From Aspidapion aeneum (Eukaryota > Arthropoda > Insecta > Coleoptera > Brentidae), in the NCBI GenBank assembly GCA_963576565.1, contig OY755038.1, positions 137,737,624 to 137,801,623 on the forward strand: 64,000 bases of DNA, written 5' to 3'. How positions within the stretch are numbered: position 1 is the first letter of the stretch; each line of letters starts with the position of its first letter. Made by a program: the position numbers and the translations under genes. Positions 45,601-56,188 of the stretch are shown one piece after another. A model generated the notes under the pieces. It had not been told where the DNA came from. It saw only the letters and a list, made by a program, of their open reading frames with translations, and did not search any database.

Positions 45601-47878
45601 AACAATCTTCGATCCCTTAGGTTTTCTTTGTCCCTTGTTGCTACAAGCAAAATTTATTTTGCAACAGTTATGGATATCGAAAATAGGCTGGGACGAAGAA
45701 CCAGATTCTTCTATCATCGACTCTTGGAACAAACTTCGTTCTGAATTCCCGCTTCTTTCCAATTTTCAATTACCCCGACAAATCAAACTGTCAAAAACCA
45801 ATACCTGTCAAATCATCGGCTTCTGTGACGCTTCAATTCGAGGCTACGCAGGCGTCGTATATTTTCGTGTAGAAGAGGAAAATAATATATCTGTTTCTCT
45901 CATATCTGCAAAATCTAGGGTCGCGCCTATAAAGTCACAAACTTTGGCTAGGCTAGAACTCCTAGGCGCATTTCTTTTAAGCGAATTAATTGACTTCGTT
46001 TTATCTAGCTATGAAGGAAAAATAACTTTTACAAATATCGTTACTTTCTGCGATTCGCAAGTCGTATTGCACTGGCTTTCATCCCCTCCTAATCGCTGGC
46101 AAACCTTTGTTGGAAATCGAGTCAGTAGAATCCAAGAAATCCTTCCCTCAAACTCGTGGCGCTACATTCCTTCTGCTTTAAATGCAGCCGATATTGCGTC
46201 ACGAGGGGCCACCCCTTCACAGCTCATGTCACATGACATGTGGTGGAACGCACCGTCGTTTTTGTGGTCTCCCGAAAACGAATGGCCCGATTTTCATAAA
46301 TCAAAAATGCCGATTGATTTCGGAGATATTAATCTGCAGGAAAAGCCAAAGGTCTGTTGCAATGCGATAATTGATGTCAACTTCTTACATCAGCTTCTTA
46401 TCAAATATTCATCTATATCAAAAATTCAACATATCATTTGTTATGTCCTTCGAATAGTTAACCTTTTTCAAAACCATTCCTATCAAAAACCCACCAAGCC
46501 ACCGGACCAAAAAATTATTTTTGAAAATATTGTTTTTCCTACCACCGGTGAGATGCAAAGTGCGTTATACCTTCTTATCAAACGCGTTCAAGGTTCTTGT
46601 TTTTCTGAGCTTTTTTCCGCGTTATCTAAGGATAAACCAATACCGAAACCTTTCCGAAAACTTTCACCTTTTCTTGATGAAAATAATATCATTAGAGTCG
46701 GTGGCAGATTACAAAAATCTGACCTTTTGTCTTATTCTGCAAAACACCCCGTCTTACTTTGGAGTAACCATCGTTTAACTACTCTTCTTATCGAGTCCAC
46801 TCATCGACAATACCTTCATCCTGGGTTTAAAACATTACATAATCTGCTTTTACAGCAATTTTGGATATTATCTGCCAGACGGGCAATTCAAAGAACCATA
46901 TCCAAGTGTTTGCAATGTTTTAGAATCAACCCTAAACCCTATAGACCGCCCATAATGAGTTCACTTCCCGCTCATCGAATCAATCAACTTAAAACTTTTT
47001 CGAGTGTAGCTATCGACTTTTGTGGACCTTTCTTTGTGATTCCTCATCGTTACCGTGGTTGTAAAGCTTTCAAATCGTATGTCTGTGTGTTTGTCTGTAC
47101 GGCCACACATTGCGTGCATTTGGAATTAACCATGGAACTGTCCACCGAAGGGTTCGTAGGTGCATTCCATCGATTCATTTCCAGACGTGGAAGCGTGACG
47201 CAATGCTGGTCAGATCAAGGCAGTAATTTTATAGGGTTTCGTAACCAATAACTTGATTACGCAAGAAGTGCAGCCACCAAACTTTCTATTCGCTGGCATC
47301 TGGGACCTCCTCTCAGTCCACATTTCAATGGCCTGGCAGAAGCTGGCGTCAAAAGTTTTAAAACTCACTTTGTTCGAGTAGTCGGCGACCAGAAGTTGTC
47401 CATCATGGAAATGTCCACCCTTACATGTCGCATAGAAGCCGTACTTAATAGTCGCCCTTTATCTCCTGCCCCTTCAGACCCACACGATCTTCAACCTCAT
47501 ACCCCTGGGCATTTTTTGACCCTTGAATTCCTTAATTCAGAAATTCCGGAGTCAGATTTGTCCGAGGTTCCCCTAAATCGGCTCTCGAGATGGCAACTAA
47601 TCCAAAAACTACATAATGATTTTTGGAAACGGTATTCTGTAGAGTATTTGCATACGCTACAACAGCGACACAAGTGGGCTGATTCGTCCCCAAATATCAA
47701 ATTAAATGATTTGGTTATCACAACAAGTGATCACAGCCAATCACCTTTGAAATGGCCGGTCGGTCGGGTCATCGAACTGCATCCCGGCGGAGACGGTCAG
47801 GTGCGTGTTGCGACGGTACAAACGGTTACCGGTGTTTACAAGCGGCCAGTTGTAAAACTGTGCCTCTTGCCGAATTAA
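42617..47878 (+). pseudogene. BEL element 2 Gag-Pol polyprotein, one frame with three TAA stops
   Basis: The ATG at 42617 (MSVKKVVQKRKG) opens a frame that stays in phase for 5.26 kb to a natural stop at 47876-47878. It is interrupted only by TAA at 42929, 44633 and 47249; there is no frameshift. Gag comes first, with zinc knuckles CFRCNQGHVLSKC and CLACFHPLHGVDTC. The protease Asp is in LLDSGSQTGF (about residue 484). Reverse transcriptase follows with YIDD at 45302-45313, RNase H with FCDASIRGYAG, the integrase zinc-binding segment (HRQYLHPGF ... CLQCF), and the integrase catalytic residues in AIDFCGP, WSDQGSNF and LAEAGVKS. The DUF5641-type end is RWQLIQKLHNDFW. Readthrough of TAA is unlikely; nonsense decay is simpler. 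Confidence 0.92.
43517..43630 (+). repeat. 48-bp in-frame repeat in Gag of BEL element 2
   Basis: A 16-residue unit (PTYQ.SNSMQNQFGQK) occurs at 43517-43564 and 43565-43612, with a partial third copy after. It lies in a Gln/Asn-rich linker before the zinc knuckles. Confidence 0.9.
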
Positions 47879-48133
47879 AAGTAATTTTAATTTTTTCTAC
47901 CTATTGAAGTCAATTATTACAATAGGTAATTCTTTATTATTATTTTTTTTAATTTTGTTTGTTTTGACTTTTTCGGGTTTTCGTTATCTCTAAATAAACT
48001 TACGCTACTTATCTGTTTTTCATTCATTTATATTTATCGGTCGATCATTTTTTTTTATCTATATCTGTCCGGCTGATATTCTAAAATTGTGTGTTTTGGA
48101 GGGCAGTTATGTTAGCTCCCGCTAAATTTCGCG

Positions 48134-49018
48134 GTGTTTGTAAATTTTAAAACCACACAATTGAATGATGGACAGAATGCAATTTTGGCTCATTTTGACA
48201 ACGACCCATCAACAAGCGTGAGAAGAGCTTCTAAAGAGTTGCGCATTCCAAGAGAAATCATCCGAAGAACGTTGAAGTTTGACGGTAGACGTGCTTTTCA
48301 TTTATCGCGTACCCAAGAATTACTTCCTGGAGATGCAGAAAGGCGTATCCAATTTTGTGAATGGTTTTCGCATGCCATTGAAGTTGACAGAAACTTTTCA
48401 CAATTCATTTCGTGGACGGATGAAGCCATGTTTACACGATGTGGGATATTTAACATTCATAATACCCACCTTTGGGCACATGCAAATCCTCACGCAATGG
48501 TCGAAGATAATTTTCAAAATAGGTTTAGTGTTAATGTGTGGGTAGGGTTAATAGGGAATTCTCTCATAGGACCCCATTTTTTGCCACACAGAGTAAATGC
48601 ACAAGTTTTTTTGGATTTGCTTCAAAATCATTTGTTTAATTACCTGGATGAGCTATCCATTCTTACCCGAAGAAGAATGCAATTCCAATTGGATGGGTGC
48701 CCAGCCCATTTTGGCATAGAAGTGCGTGATTGGCTAAACAATAATTATCCTAACCGATGGATAGGTAGAGGGGGCCCAACGGCTTGGCCTGCTAGGTCAC
48801 CCGACCTCACCCCCCTAGATTTTTTTCTTTGGGGTACTTTGAAAGAAATGGTGTACAGAAACCCACCAAGAAACAGGGATGACCTCATAGCATCAATCCA
48901 AGCTTGTTGCAGAGCCATAACTCCAGCACAAATTGCTGCTGCTACCAGAGCAGTTCGACGAAGATGTACTAAATGCATTGAAGTGAGGGGCAACCATTTT
49001 GAAGCGTTTTTAAATTAA
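48134..49018 (+). pseudogene. 5'-truncated mariner-like (DD41D) transposase joined to LTR sequence
   Basis: The long open frame has about 15 codons of LTR sequence followed by the C-terminal 280 residues of an ITm-superfamily transposase. Visible parts are an HTH segment (TSVRRASKELRIPREIIRRT), the linker LSRTQELLPGDAERR, and catalytic Asp residues in SWTDEAMFTR, FQLDGCPAHFG and LTPLDFFLWG. I count 41 residues between the second and third Asp, the DD41D spacing known for rosa-type mariner relatives. The frame has no ATG before the catalytic domain (it opens with GTG), and the N-terminal DNA-binding region is missing, so no working enzyme is expected, although the catalytic residues are all there. 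It cuts and joins transposon ends in intact relatives. Confidence 0.85.
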
Positions 49019-49532
49019 TAAATAATAATCCATTTATTTGTGCAGTTTCTTTAATTTAAAAAATTTATTGGCTTAATTATTTTATTTTTTTTGCAACAAA
49101 TTTAAACATTTTCAATTTTTTTCTCCACAATGAAGCATTGTACGAAAAAAAGTAAGGTGACATTTTTTTTACTTAAATTGGACAGTGAACTCAAAAATAA
49201 TTTAAAATTTAAAAAAATCCATTGGCGTATCATTTTTTTCTTCAAAAATTCTAAAAGTCACCACCCGTGCGCACGCCCGTGGCGGGCCTACAATGTTGCT
49301 TTATAAAGAAAAGTATGCAGCTCTATTAACCTTTATTCTGTACCAAATTTAAAGTTGTTGTCCAAGGTAGTTTTCTAGATAATAATTTTTTTCGTTTTTT
49401 TTAAGAAAACTTTGACACCCTGTATTTTCTTTACAAAGCATTTTTCGACCTATGTTGTATAGACTTTTTTTAATTATTTTTGAACGCCCAACGCGCTGGT
49501 AAAGTTTGGTCCCTTAAGATCGGGTCACCCTG
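49019..49532 (+). mobile_element. 3' end of the mariner-like element
   Basis: Non-coding tail of the transposon. It ends with cgggtcaccctg followed by TATACAG of the LTR, which fits a terminal inverted repeat beginning CAGGGTGACCCG next to a TA target. The partner 5' inverted repeat is absent. The tail also contains 'gacaccctgtatttt', resembling ends of other Tc1/mariner elements. Confidence 0.6.
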
Positions 49533-49577
49533 TATACAGTCCATTGCAGTTATCGTTTTTCTAACTGCGGGCAAACA

Positions 49578-51371
49578 ATACTGTATGCTTTATACACTAT
49601 GCCCATGGAATAATAATTTAATAAGTTCTCCAATATACATTTTAAAATGAAAAGTTTTTACTAGTTTGGAAAAGTTTTCTTAAATATTTTGCGAAATATA
49701 TTGCGAAATATATTTAAAACGTAAAGGATTTTGATGTCCGTATATTTAGGTCACTGTCCAAAATTACCAAAACATTTTTTTATAGAATTTTCTTGAAAAC
49801 AAAGGGCTGTAGGATATAAAAAGGTAAAAAGTAGTTTTTTTTTAAATAGACAAAATATGTAATAAAAATTGATTATTTTGGTTACTGTTGAAAATTTATA
49901 TTTATAAGTACGCCCCTGTAGGCTTACCTGTGAAATAAACCCCACATTATATTAAAGCTTTTATAAGGAAATTATATATTCTACAATAAAAAGTATAATT
50001 TTTTAGTAAATTTTATAAAACTTAAAATAAACATGTTTTTTCGAAATAATCCCAATTTACGGACGCCACTGAAGAGCTACTTGCTTTTCCTAATCTCATC
50101 GACCAATACATCGTTCAACAGGGGTCTTTTCTTAAAAAGATAGCGGCTTAGGAACTGCAAAAAAGTGAAAGGGCAAAAATTTCGATTTAGTATTGTGGCT
50201 GCAAAAATCTACATAGTTTTTGAAAAATCGTCAAATCTCATAATTTAAAAAATTCAATTGGAGAGTTATAGTTTTTGCAAAGTCACCTGAAATGCTCCTA
50301 ATACGAGGTTCTATCGATTTCATGAAATTTTGCTTCAATCTGCCCTTCAAAAGTTATGCAAATTCATATAAAAACTTCTTGGTATAATTTCAACCCTACC
50401 GGCAGAGAAAAGGCGCGACTCTTTGCGGTCCGAGCACAAAGTTTGTGTTTTCTGACCGACCCAGCACAGGTGGATAAGAGACACCTGATTGGCAGATTTT
50501 TTTGAGATCCGCTTTTAATTGCTTTCAGGTTTTGTTTCGGGACTCCTTTAGTCGGCAGTATGCAGAGTTAGAAAATAAATCAGTGTCGTTTCTGTAGGTG
50601 TAGGAATAGAAAGTTTTATTATCTATTTTTATTTCTTTAGTTTACGCCATAATTAAATGAAATAATTTTCATGAGTATATCTACCGCCGCCCATGTCACT
50701 TTCTTTAAAGGATCTGACGATGGTCGGCTTTAACCTTTGTTCAACTGACTTTGCATAAACTATACCTAACATTCCTTTTATCCACTGCATTTGAAGGTAA
50801 TATCCCATTATTATTGTTTTGCGAAATATATTTAAAACGTTACAGTTTAGGATCCGTGACTAAAAAGTATTCGTGACCAAAAGGAACAAAAATATTCGTA
50901 GATAAGCAGGTATAAAAAGGTTTTGTTTTTCTTGTATTTTTTCTGTGGGCAGCTCGAAAGCTGTACACTCACGGGGTCCAAGACCTAATGGACACCTATT
51001 AACTCTTTCGCTAGAGAGACAGATATAAATCTCATCTTACGATATTGGTAAGAGAAATGAAAAATAATGCATGCGATACCTTATTCTTTAAACACATGTA
51101 GCGACATCTACCAAATACAAAAGAAACTTTGCCCACGAAAAAATACAAGAGAAACAAAACCTTTTTGTATATGATTTAACCACGAAAAATTTTTGTTTCT
51201 TTTTAAATATAGTTATCCAAAAATTACCCTGGAAGCTTGAAATTGGACACTGATTTAAAAATAAACCATGTACCATTTAACAAATTTTTACCTTATATTA
51301 AATTAAAGTACGTTATAAATTAGTCAAAACTATGTTTAATTTATTTATTAACTTATTATTTGCCTTTGTCA
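49578..51371 (+). repeat. macro-repeat copy C, second part
   Basis: It continues the macro-repeat interrupted by BEL element 2 and is collinear with 34946-36780, including the core-deleted hammerhead-type module at 50840-51035. It ends at 'tttgcctttgtca', where the older LINE has inserted. Confidence 0.85.
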
Positions 51372-51499
51372 ATATACTTTAAATTTAATAAAAAATAAAT
51401 CTTCTACTGGCATAGATGGTATTTCCTTAAATATACTAAAAGAATTACCTTTTATTGCAATTAAAACATTATCTGAAGCTATAAATCATTAATTATATA

Positions 51500-51548
51500 G
51501 GTGGTAGACGCTTTTTACTCATTGGGCGTCGACCGGTGAGATACCACC
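51500..51548 (+). promoter_or_regulatory. structured 5' end of the LINE
   Basis: GGTGGTA at 51500-51506 is complementary to TACCACC at 51542-51548, and an inner GACGC/GCGTC pair lies between them. A third related block (AGTGGTATCACCAC, about 51571) could pair alternatively, and TACTCA pairs with TGAGTA downstream. This could be an internal promoter, a translation element or a 5' processing ribozyme. Confidence 0.5.
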
Positions 51549-51626
51549 ATGCCAGAAGTGAGTAGCGCTAAGTGGTATCACCACGTTCCGCTACTGCGCT
51601 GGCAGTCCGGTTCCAACAATGAGTAA
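51549..51626 (+). CDS. short upstream ORF of the LINE (25 codons)
   Basis: The ATG directly after the TACCACC block opens MPEVSSAKWYHHVPLLRW and ends with TAA nine bases before the main ATG at 51635. It could be a remnant of a first ORF or a leader peptide that affects initiation of the main ORF. It has no recognised domain. Confidence 0.35.
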   Translation: MPEVSSAKWYHHVPLLRWQSGSNNE

Positions 51627-51634
51627 CAGATAGC

Positions 51635-54622
51635 ATGATGGCGCCTCCAGGATCAAAATATTCCGGAGGTAAAATACCCGACCACTCGGATCTCCGGGCG
51701 TCGGGTGATCCTGGGGGTCCTTCATGCAAAGATATTAAAAGAAGACCAAAAACTCAACTCAGAATTGATTTTAGCAATATAAGAGGATTAAGTACCAACA
51801 TGAATTCAGTTCACCAACATCTTGAAGAACAAAGACCTGACATCCTTGTTCTCACCGAAACTAAAATCAGTTCTGCAACACCTATTGTGAACTATCTTTA
51901 TCCCGGCTATGACCTACACCACCGATTTCGACATAATTTTGGGATTTGTGTGTACATTAAAAATGACCTTTCATGTCATCGAGAGGAGAAGCTAGAACCA
52001 GCGAACCTCGATATCATATGGCTGAAATTCACCTCAAAGTCATCGACCAAGTTCATTTGCTGCCTCTACCCACCGCCAAGTAACACCGAGTATCAAAACT
52101 TTTTTGCGACATTATCCGAAAACTGTGATAGGATACAGTCTAACTATCCACATGCGGAAATTGTTTTTTTAGGCGATTTCAACGTCCACAATATACCCTG
52201 GCTAAAACACCACAACAAAACAGATAATGAAGGCAGGGAAGCAGAAGCTTTTGCCATAAGTTGTGGTCTAACGCAGCTTGTCGATGAACCTACCCGTATC
52301 TCAGAAAGGGGTGAATTTGCAGCGCTTTTAGACTTGTTCCTAACTACAAATCCTGACTTGTACACAATTCAAGTAGATCCCCCACTTGGTTCATCCGATC
52401 ATAAACTTATAAGAACAAAGTGCGAAATGTTCATACCGCCAAGCCAACAATCACTTCCTCGTAAAATGTGGCACTATAAATCGGCAAAATGGAATGACCT
52501 TAAACAGTTTTACCTGGATTTTCCATGGCAAGAGGTCTGCTTTAAAACAGCTGATCCCACTATTTGCTGTAATGAAATAACAAAAGTAATCTTATCTGGA
52601 ATGGATGCATATATCCCACATACAATAAAACGCAGAGCTAATGCAAAACCTTGGTTCAACAGCCAGTGTCAAACGGCTGTACAGAAAAAACACAGAGCAT
52701 ATAACCTCTGGAAACGACAACAAACCGCTCAAAACAACACAGAATTTATAGAAGCCAGAAATAGTTGCAAAATTACTATTGACGCCGCCAAAGAAACATA
52801 CAATCAAAGAATAAAAAACAGGTTGCTGAATTGTCCAAGTAGTTCTAGGTCCTTTTGGTCTCTTGCAAAAGCCGTTGGATCAAACTTCACCAAGTCATCC
52901 ATACCACCACTTACAGATAAAAATACTCACTTAGCCACAACATCAGAGGAAAAAGCCAATATGCTGGCCAAAATCTTTTCCTCCAACTCAAACCTAACAG
53001 TGCCAAATGGAAAAACTCCACCGTTCATTGAAAGGGTTTCCCACAGTATGCCAGAGGTACCCTTTTGTCACAGAGGAATACGAAAATCCCTTAAAAAGTT
53101 GGATACAAACAAAGCAATGGGTCCAGATGGCATTCCCGCGATAGTACTCAAAAATTGTGCTAGCGAACTCACCCCAACTTTCGCAAAATTATTCAATTTA
53201 TCTTATAGGCAAGGAGTATATCCATCATCATGGAAGTCTGCCGCAGTACAACCCATTCCAAAGAAAGGAAAAAAGACAGATCCGTTAAACTATAGACCAA
53301 TTGCTCTACTTCCGGTGATATCAAAAGTAATGGAAAGAGTTGTGAACAATCACCTAACCAAGTACTTGGAAAAATACAAAATTATCAACGACAAGCAATA
53401 CGGATTTCGAAAATATAGGTCAACTGGCGATTTACTTACATACGTCACACACTTGTGGCAAAAAGCGATTGAGTTGCGAGGTGAAACAAGAACAATTGCC
53501 TTAGATATATCTAAAGCATTCGATAAAGTCTGGCATGAAAATCTGCTCAACAAGCTCAAAGCAGCGGGATTGTCGCCGAGACTTTGCACTTGGTTTGAAA
53601 GTTACCTTAAGGATAGATCCATTTATGTTGCACTGGATGGCCGGAACTCCAACTCTTACCAAATAAATGCTGGTGTGCCACAGGGAGCAATCCTTTCGCC
53701 AACACTTTTTCTGATTTACATAAATGACCTCATAGATAAAACAGTAAATCCGCTTTATTGCTTTGCAGATGATGGCAATGTAGTCTCCTCAGTCATACCA
53801 CCCACTCAGTGTCTATCCGCACGTGAATTCCATCATCTTAGACTAACTCAAATATCGCAGATAAATAACGACCTGGAGATAATAGAGGACTGGGGCAACA
53901 AAAACCTTGTACAGTTCAACGCGCAGAAAACCCAAGCAGCCCTGTTTTCAAAAAAGACCAGCACCGGTGAGCCAAACATCATGCTATCTGGAAGTGCTGT
54001 CACATTGCAGAGCCAGTTGAACATCTTAGGAGTCACTGCAGAGACCAACATGTCTTGGCACAGTCACGTGGCAGATATAGCTAAAAGGGCGTCCCAAAAG
54101 CTTGGGGTGCTATTTCGTACAAGACATCTGTATACACCAAGCCAACTGCTGGCACTCTACAAAGCCCAGATTCGACCAACTATGGAGTACTGCTCACATA
54201 TATGGAGTGCGGCACCCAAACATACCTTAATGCTATTGAACACGGTGCAAAAGCGAGCTATCGGGCTGATCAATGACCCCGCACTTACCCGTAGCTTGGA
54301 TAGTCTCGAACATCGAAGAACTGTGGGCGATCTCTCTCTCTTCTACAGGTATTATCACGGAAAATGCTCTAAAGAGTTGGCACGTATGATCCCCCCGGGA
54401 GTAGCACCTACTAGGCGAACACGTCAAACAGACGGTAACCATCAATTTACTGTCAAAATAGAGGCACCAAGAACCTCATTATATCAGAATTCATATCTCT
54501 GGAGAACAGCATCGCTGTGGAATAAACTCCCTGCGACAGTTTTCCCTGCAGGTTACAACCTGAACCGTTTCAAAACCAACACACACCAACATTTCCGCGC
54601 ACTTGCCGCTTGTCGAGCGTGA
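51635..54622 (+). CDS. LINE endonuclease-reverse transcriptase, intact
   Basis: 995 residues, uninterrupted. Residues about 45-260 form an APE-type endonuclease that nicks the target DNA: SNIRGLS, LTETKIS (Glu75), LGDFNVH (about 180) and GSSDHKLI (about 252) are its catalytic blocks. Reverse transcriptase occupies about 480-780, with DGIPAIVLKNC, NYRPIALLP, LDISKAFDKVWH, GVPQGAILSPTLF and the catalytic FADD at 710-713. The C-terminal 200 residues follow the usual LINE pattern (WSAAPKHTLMLLNTVQKRAI, SLWNKLPA). There is no RNase H domain and no Cys-rich zinc finger at the end. The first of two adjacent ATGs was taken as the start. Length and intactness suggest recent activity. Confidence 0.93.
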   Translation: MMAPPGSKYSGGKIPDHSDLRASGDPGGPSCKDIKRRPKTQLRIDFSNIRGLSTNMNSVHQHLEEQRPDILVLTETKISSATPIVNYLYPGYDLHHRFRHNFGICVYIKNDLSCHREEKLEPANLDIIWLKFTSKSSTKFICCLYPPPSNTEYQNFFATLSENCDRIQSNYPHAEIVFLGDFNVHNIPWLKHHNKTDNEGREAEAFAISCGLTQLVDEPTRISERGEFAALLDLFLTTNPDLYTIQVDPPLGSSDHKLIRTKCEMFIPPSQQSLPRKMWHYKSAKWNDLKQFYLDFPWQEVCFKTADPTICCNEITKVILSGMDAYIPHTIKRRANAKPWFNSQCQTAVQKKHRAYNLWKRQQTAQNNTEFIEARNSCKITIDAAKETYNQRIKNRLLNCPSSSRSFWSLAKAVGSNFTKSSIPPLTDKNTHLATTSEEKANMLAKIFSSNSNLTVPNGKTPPFIERVSHSMPEVPFCHRGIRKSLKKLDTNKAMGPDGIPAIVLKNCASELTPTFAKLFNLSYRQGVYPSSWKSAAVQPIPKKGKKTDPLNYRPIALLPVISKVMERVVNNHLTKYLEKYKIINDKQYGFRKYRSTGDLLTYVTHLWQKAIELRGETRTIALDISKAFDKVWHENLLNKLKAAGLSPRLCTWFESYLKDRSIYVALDGRNSNSYQINAGVPQGAILSPTLFLIYINDLIDKTVNPLYCFADDGNVVSSVIPPTQCLSAREFHHLRLTQISQINNDLEIIEDWGNKNLVQFNAQKTQAALFSKKTSTGEPNIMLSGSAVTLQSQLNILGVTAETNMSWHSHVADIAKRASQKLGVLFRTRHLYTPSQLLALYKAQIRPTMEYCSHIWSAAPKHTLMLLNTVQKRAIGLINDPALTRSLDSLEHRRTVGDLSLFYRYYHGKCSKELARMIPPGVAPTRRTRQTDGNHQFTVKIEAPRTSLYQNSYLWRTASLWNKLPATVFPAGYNLNRFKTNTHQHFRALAACRA

Positions 54623-54666
54623 TAGGGATCTCCTTGCGAGTGCGCATACCCATAAAAAAAAAAAAA

Positions 54667-56044
54667 ATTATTGGGATATTTTCCTTCTTGCCTTAAACTT
54701 GCTAAAATAATTCCAATATATAAAGGAGGTGATAAAAATACACCATCTAATTTTAGGCCAATATCTCTTTTATCAACTCTTTCAAAATTAATAGAAAAAC
54801 TTATCAAATCGCGTTTAGAATTATATTTTTGTGAAAATAATATGATTAATATTAATCAATTTGGTTTTCAGAGAAATAAAAATACAAATGATGCAATATT
54901 CTTTTTTATGAAAGAATTATTAAACAGTATTAATGATAATGAACATGCGGCTGCAATTTTTTGTGATATTTCTAAAGCTTTTGATTGTGTTAATCATGAA
55001 ATTCTTCTTAAAAAATTATTTATTTATGGAATAAGAAACAACGCTTTAAGTTGGTTTAAATCATACTTATCTAATCGCCTTCAATTTGTGTCAATAAAAA
55101 ATTTAAATTCAAATAAAAATAATATTCAATGTGGTGTTCCTCAAGGTTCAGCACTAGGACCAATACTTTTTTTAATTTACATTAATGATTTACTAAATAT
55201 TAAAATTTATGGTTATTTTACAATATTTGCAGATGATACTACTATTCTTTGGAAAAATAAAAATATAGATGTTCTCTGGAATAATATAAAAAATGATATT
55301 ATTTGTATAAAAACTTGGTTTGAATCAAACTAACTATCCCTTACTTTTTCAAAAACATATGTAATTGGTTTTAAAGAAATATCTCAACAAATTATAAATA
55401 TAAATAATAATAAAATTAATCCTATAGATAATATTAAATTTTTAGGACTTAACATAGACGAAAATTTAAAATTTCAAAACCATATTCATAATTTAAATAA
55501 AAAATTAAGTTCGGGTTGTTATTGTGTAAAAATTATTACAAATGAATTAGGTAAATCAATAGGCAGAAATGTATATTTTTCTTTAATTGAATCAAACTTA
55601 CGATATGGCATTCCTTTCTGGGGTACATGTTCAATGTATTTATTTAGATCAGTGTTTATTCTTCAAAAAAGAGCAATTAGGTATTTATGCAATGTAAATT
55701 CTAGATATCACTGCAAAGACTTGTTTATCAAAAATAATATTTTGACTCTTCCTTGTTTATATATTCTTGAAACAATTTGTCTGATAAATAAACATCTAAA
55801 TTACTTTGAAATAAACCAAAATACTTATTCAACGAGACAAGTTAATAATCTTACATTACCTATACCACATTCATTTTTATTTAAAAAATCCATAATTTAT
55901 AACGGTATAAAATTGTATAATAATTTGCCAAACAATATAAAACTTAATAATAACTATAACATATTTAGAAATAAGTGCAAGGATTTTCTTATCACTAAAG
56001 CTTTTTATTCAATTAACGAATTTCTTGATCAGAGTTACAATTAA
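54667..56044 (+). pseudogene. reverse-transcriptase part of the older LINE
   Basis: From GYFPSCLKLAKIIPIYKGGDK the frame continues with NFRPISLLSTLSKLIEK, FCDISKAFDCVNHEILL, CGVPQGSALGPILFLIYIND and the catalytic FADD. It has one in-frame TAA at 55331, after which the same frame goes on to 56044 (LRYGIPFWGTC, FILQKRAIRYLC, LYNNLPNNIKL). The codon content is extremely AT-rich, unlike the younger LINE inside it. The domain start lies before the insertion, at 51372-51496. The protein is broken by the insertion and the stop. Confidence 0.85.
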
Positions 56045-56096
56045 GGAATAATTTCAAACTTAAAATTCCCAATTATTATAAAAAAAAACAAGTAAA

Positions 56097-56099
<3 letters not shown>

Positions 56100-56186
<87 letters not shown>
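56100..56186. repeat. A-run and (AT)n microsatellite in the LINE tail
   Basis: About 15 A residues and then about 35 TA repeats stand in the 3' UTR of the older LINE, before its 'tttga' tail. Confidence 0.95.

Positions 56187-56188
<2 letters not shown>

Larger units (their letters stand above)
41594..49577 (+). mobile_element. BEL/Pao LTR retrotransposon 2 with a transposon fragment in its 3' LTR
   Basis: LTRs start TGTTAGCTCCCGC and end GGGCAAACA. The internal region has a tRNA-Tyr-type primer site, a leader with a 144-bp duplication, one long gag-pol frame with three stops, and a purine-rich tract (ttggagggcag) before the 3' LTR. A 6-bp target duplication (atactg) flanks the whole. The 3' LTR is about 1 kb longer than the 5' one because it contains most of a mariner-like transposase gene. 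It is distinct from BEL element 1 in LTRs, primer site and protein sequence. Confidence 0.93.
48110..49577 (+). repeat. 3' LTR of BEL element 2, interrupted
   Basis: LTR sequence is present at 48110-48170 or so and again at 49533-49577. Between them about 370 bp of LTR are missing and about 1.35 kb of transposon sequence is present. Confidence 0.85.
51497..54666 (+). mobile_element. full-length-looking LINE (jockey/CR1 group)
   Basis: It has a structured 5' leader, a single long ORF, a short 3' UTR and a poly(A) tail (54653-54667). A possible target duplication is 'aattat' (51491-51496 and after the A tail). Clade assignment between jockey, CR1/L2 and related groups is not possible by eye. 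Confidence 0.85.

Noticed and set aside
48134..49018. BEL LTR supplying a start codon for the transposase, making a functional chimeric gene
   Set aside because: The frame opens with GTG, and no ATG precedes the catalytic domain. The N-terminal DNA-binding part is missing.
54553..54807. Minus-strand ORF across the junction of the two LINEs
   Set aside because: A shadow of the sense coding sequence crossing a poly(A) tail.
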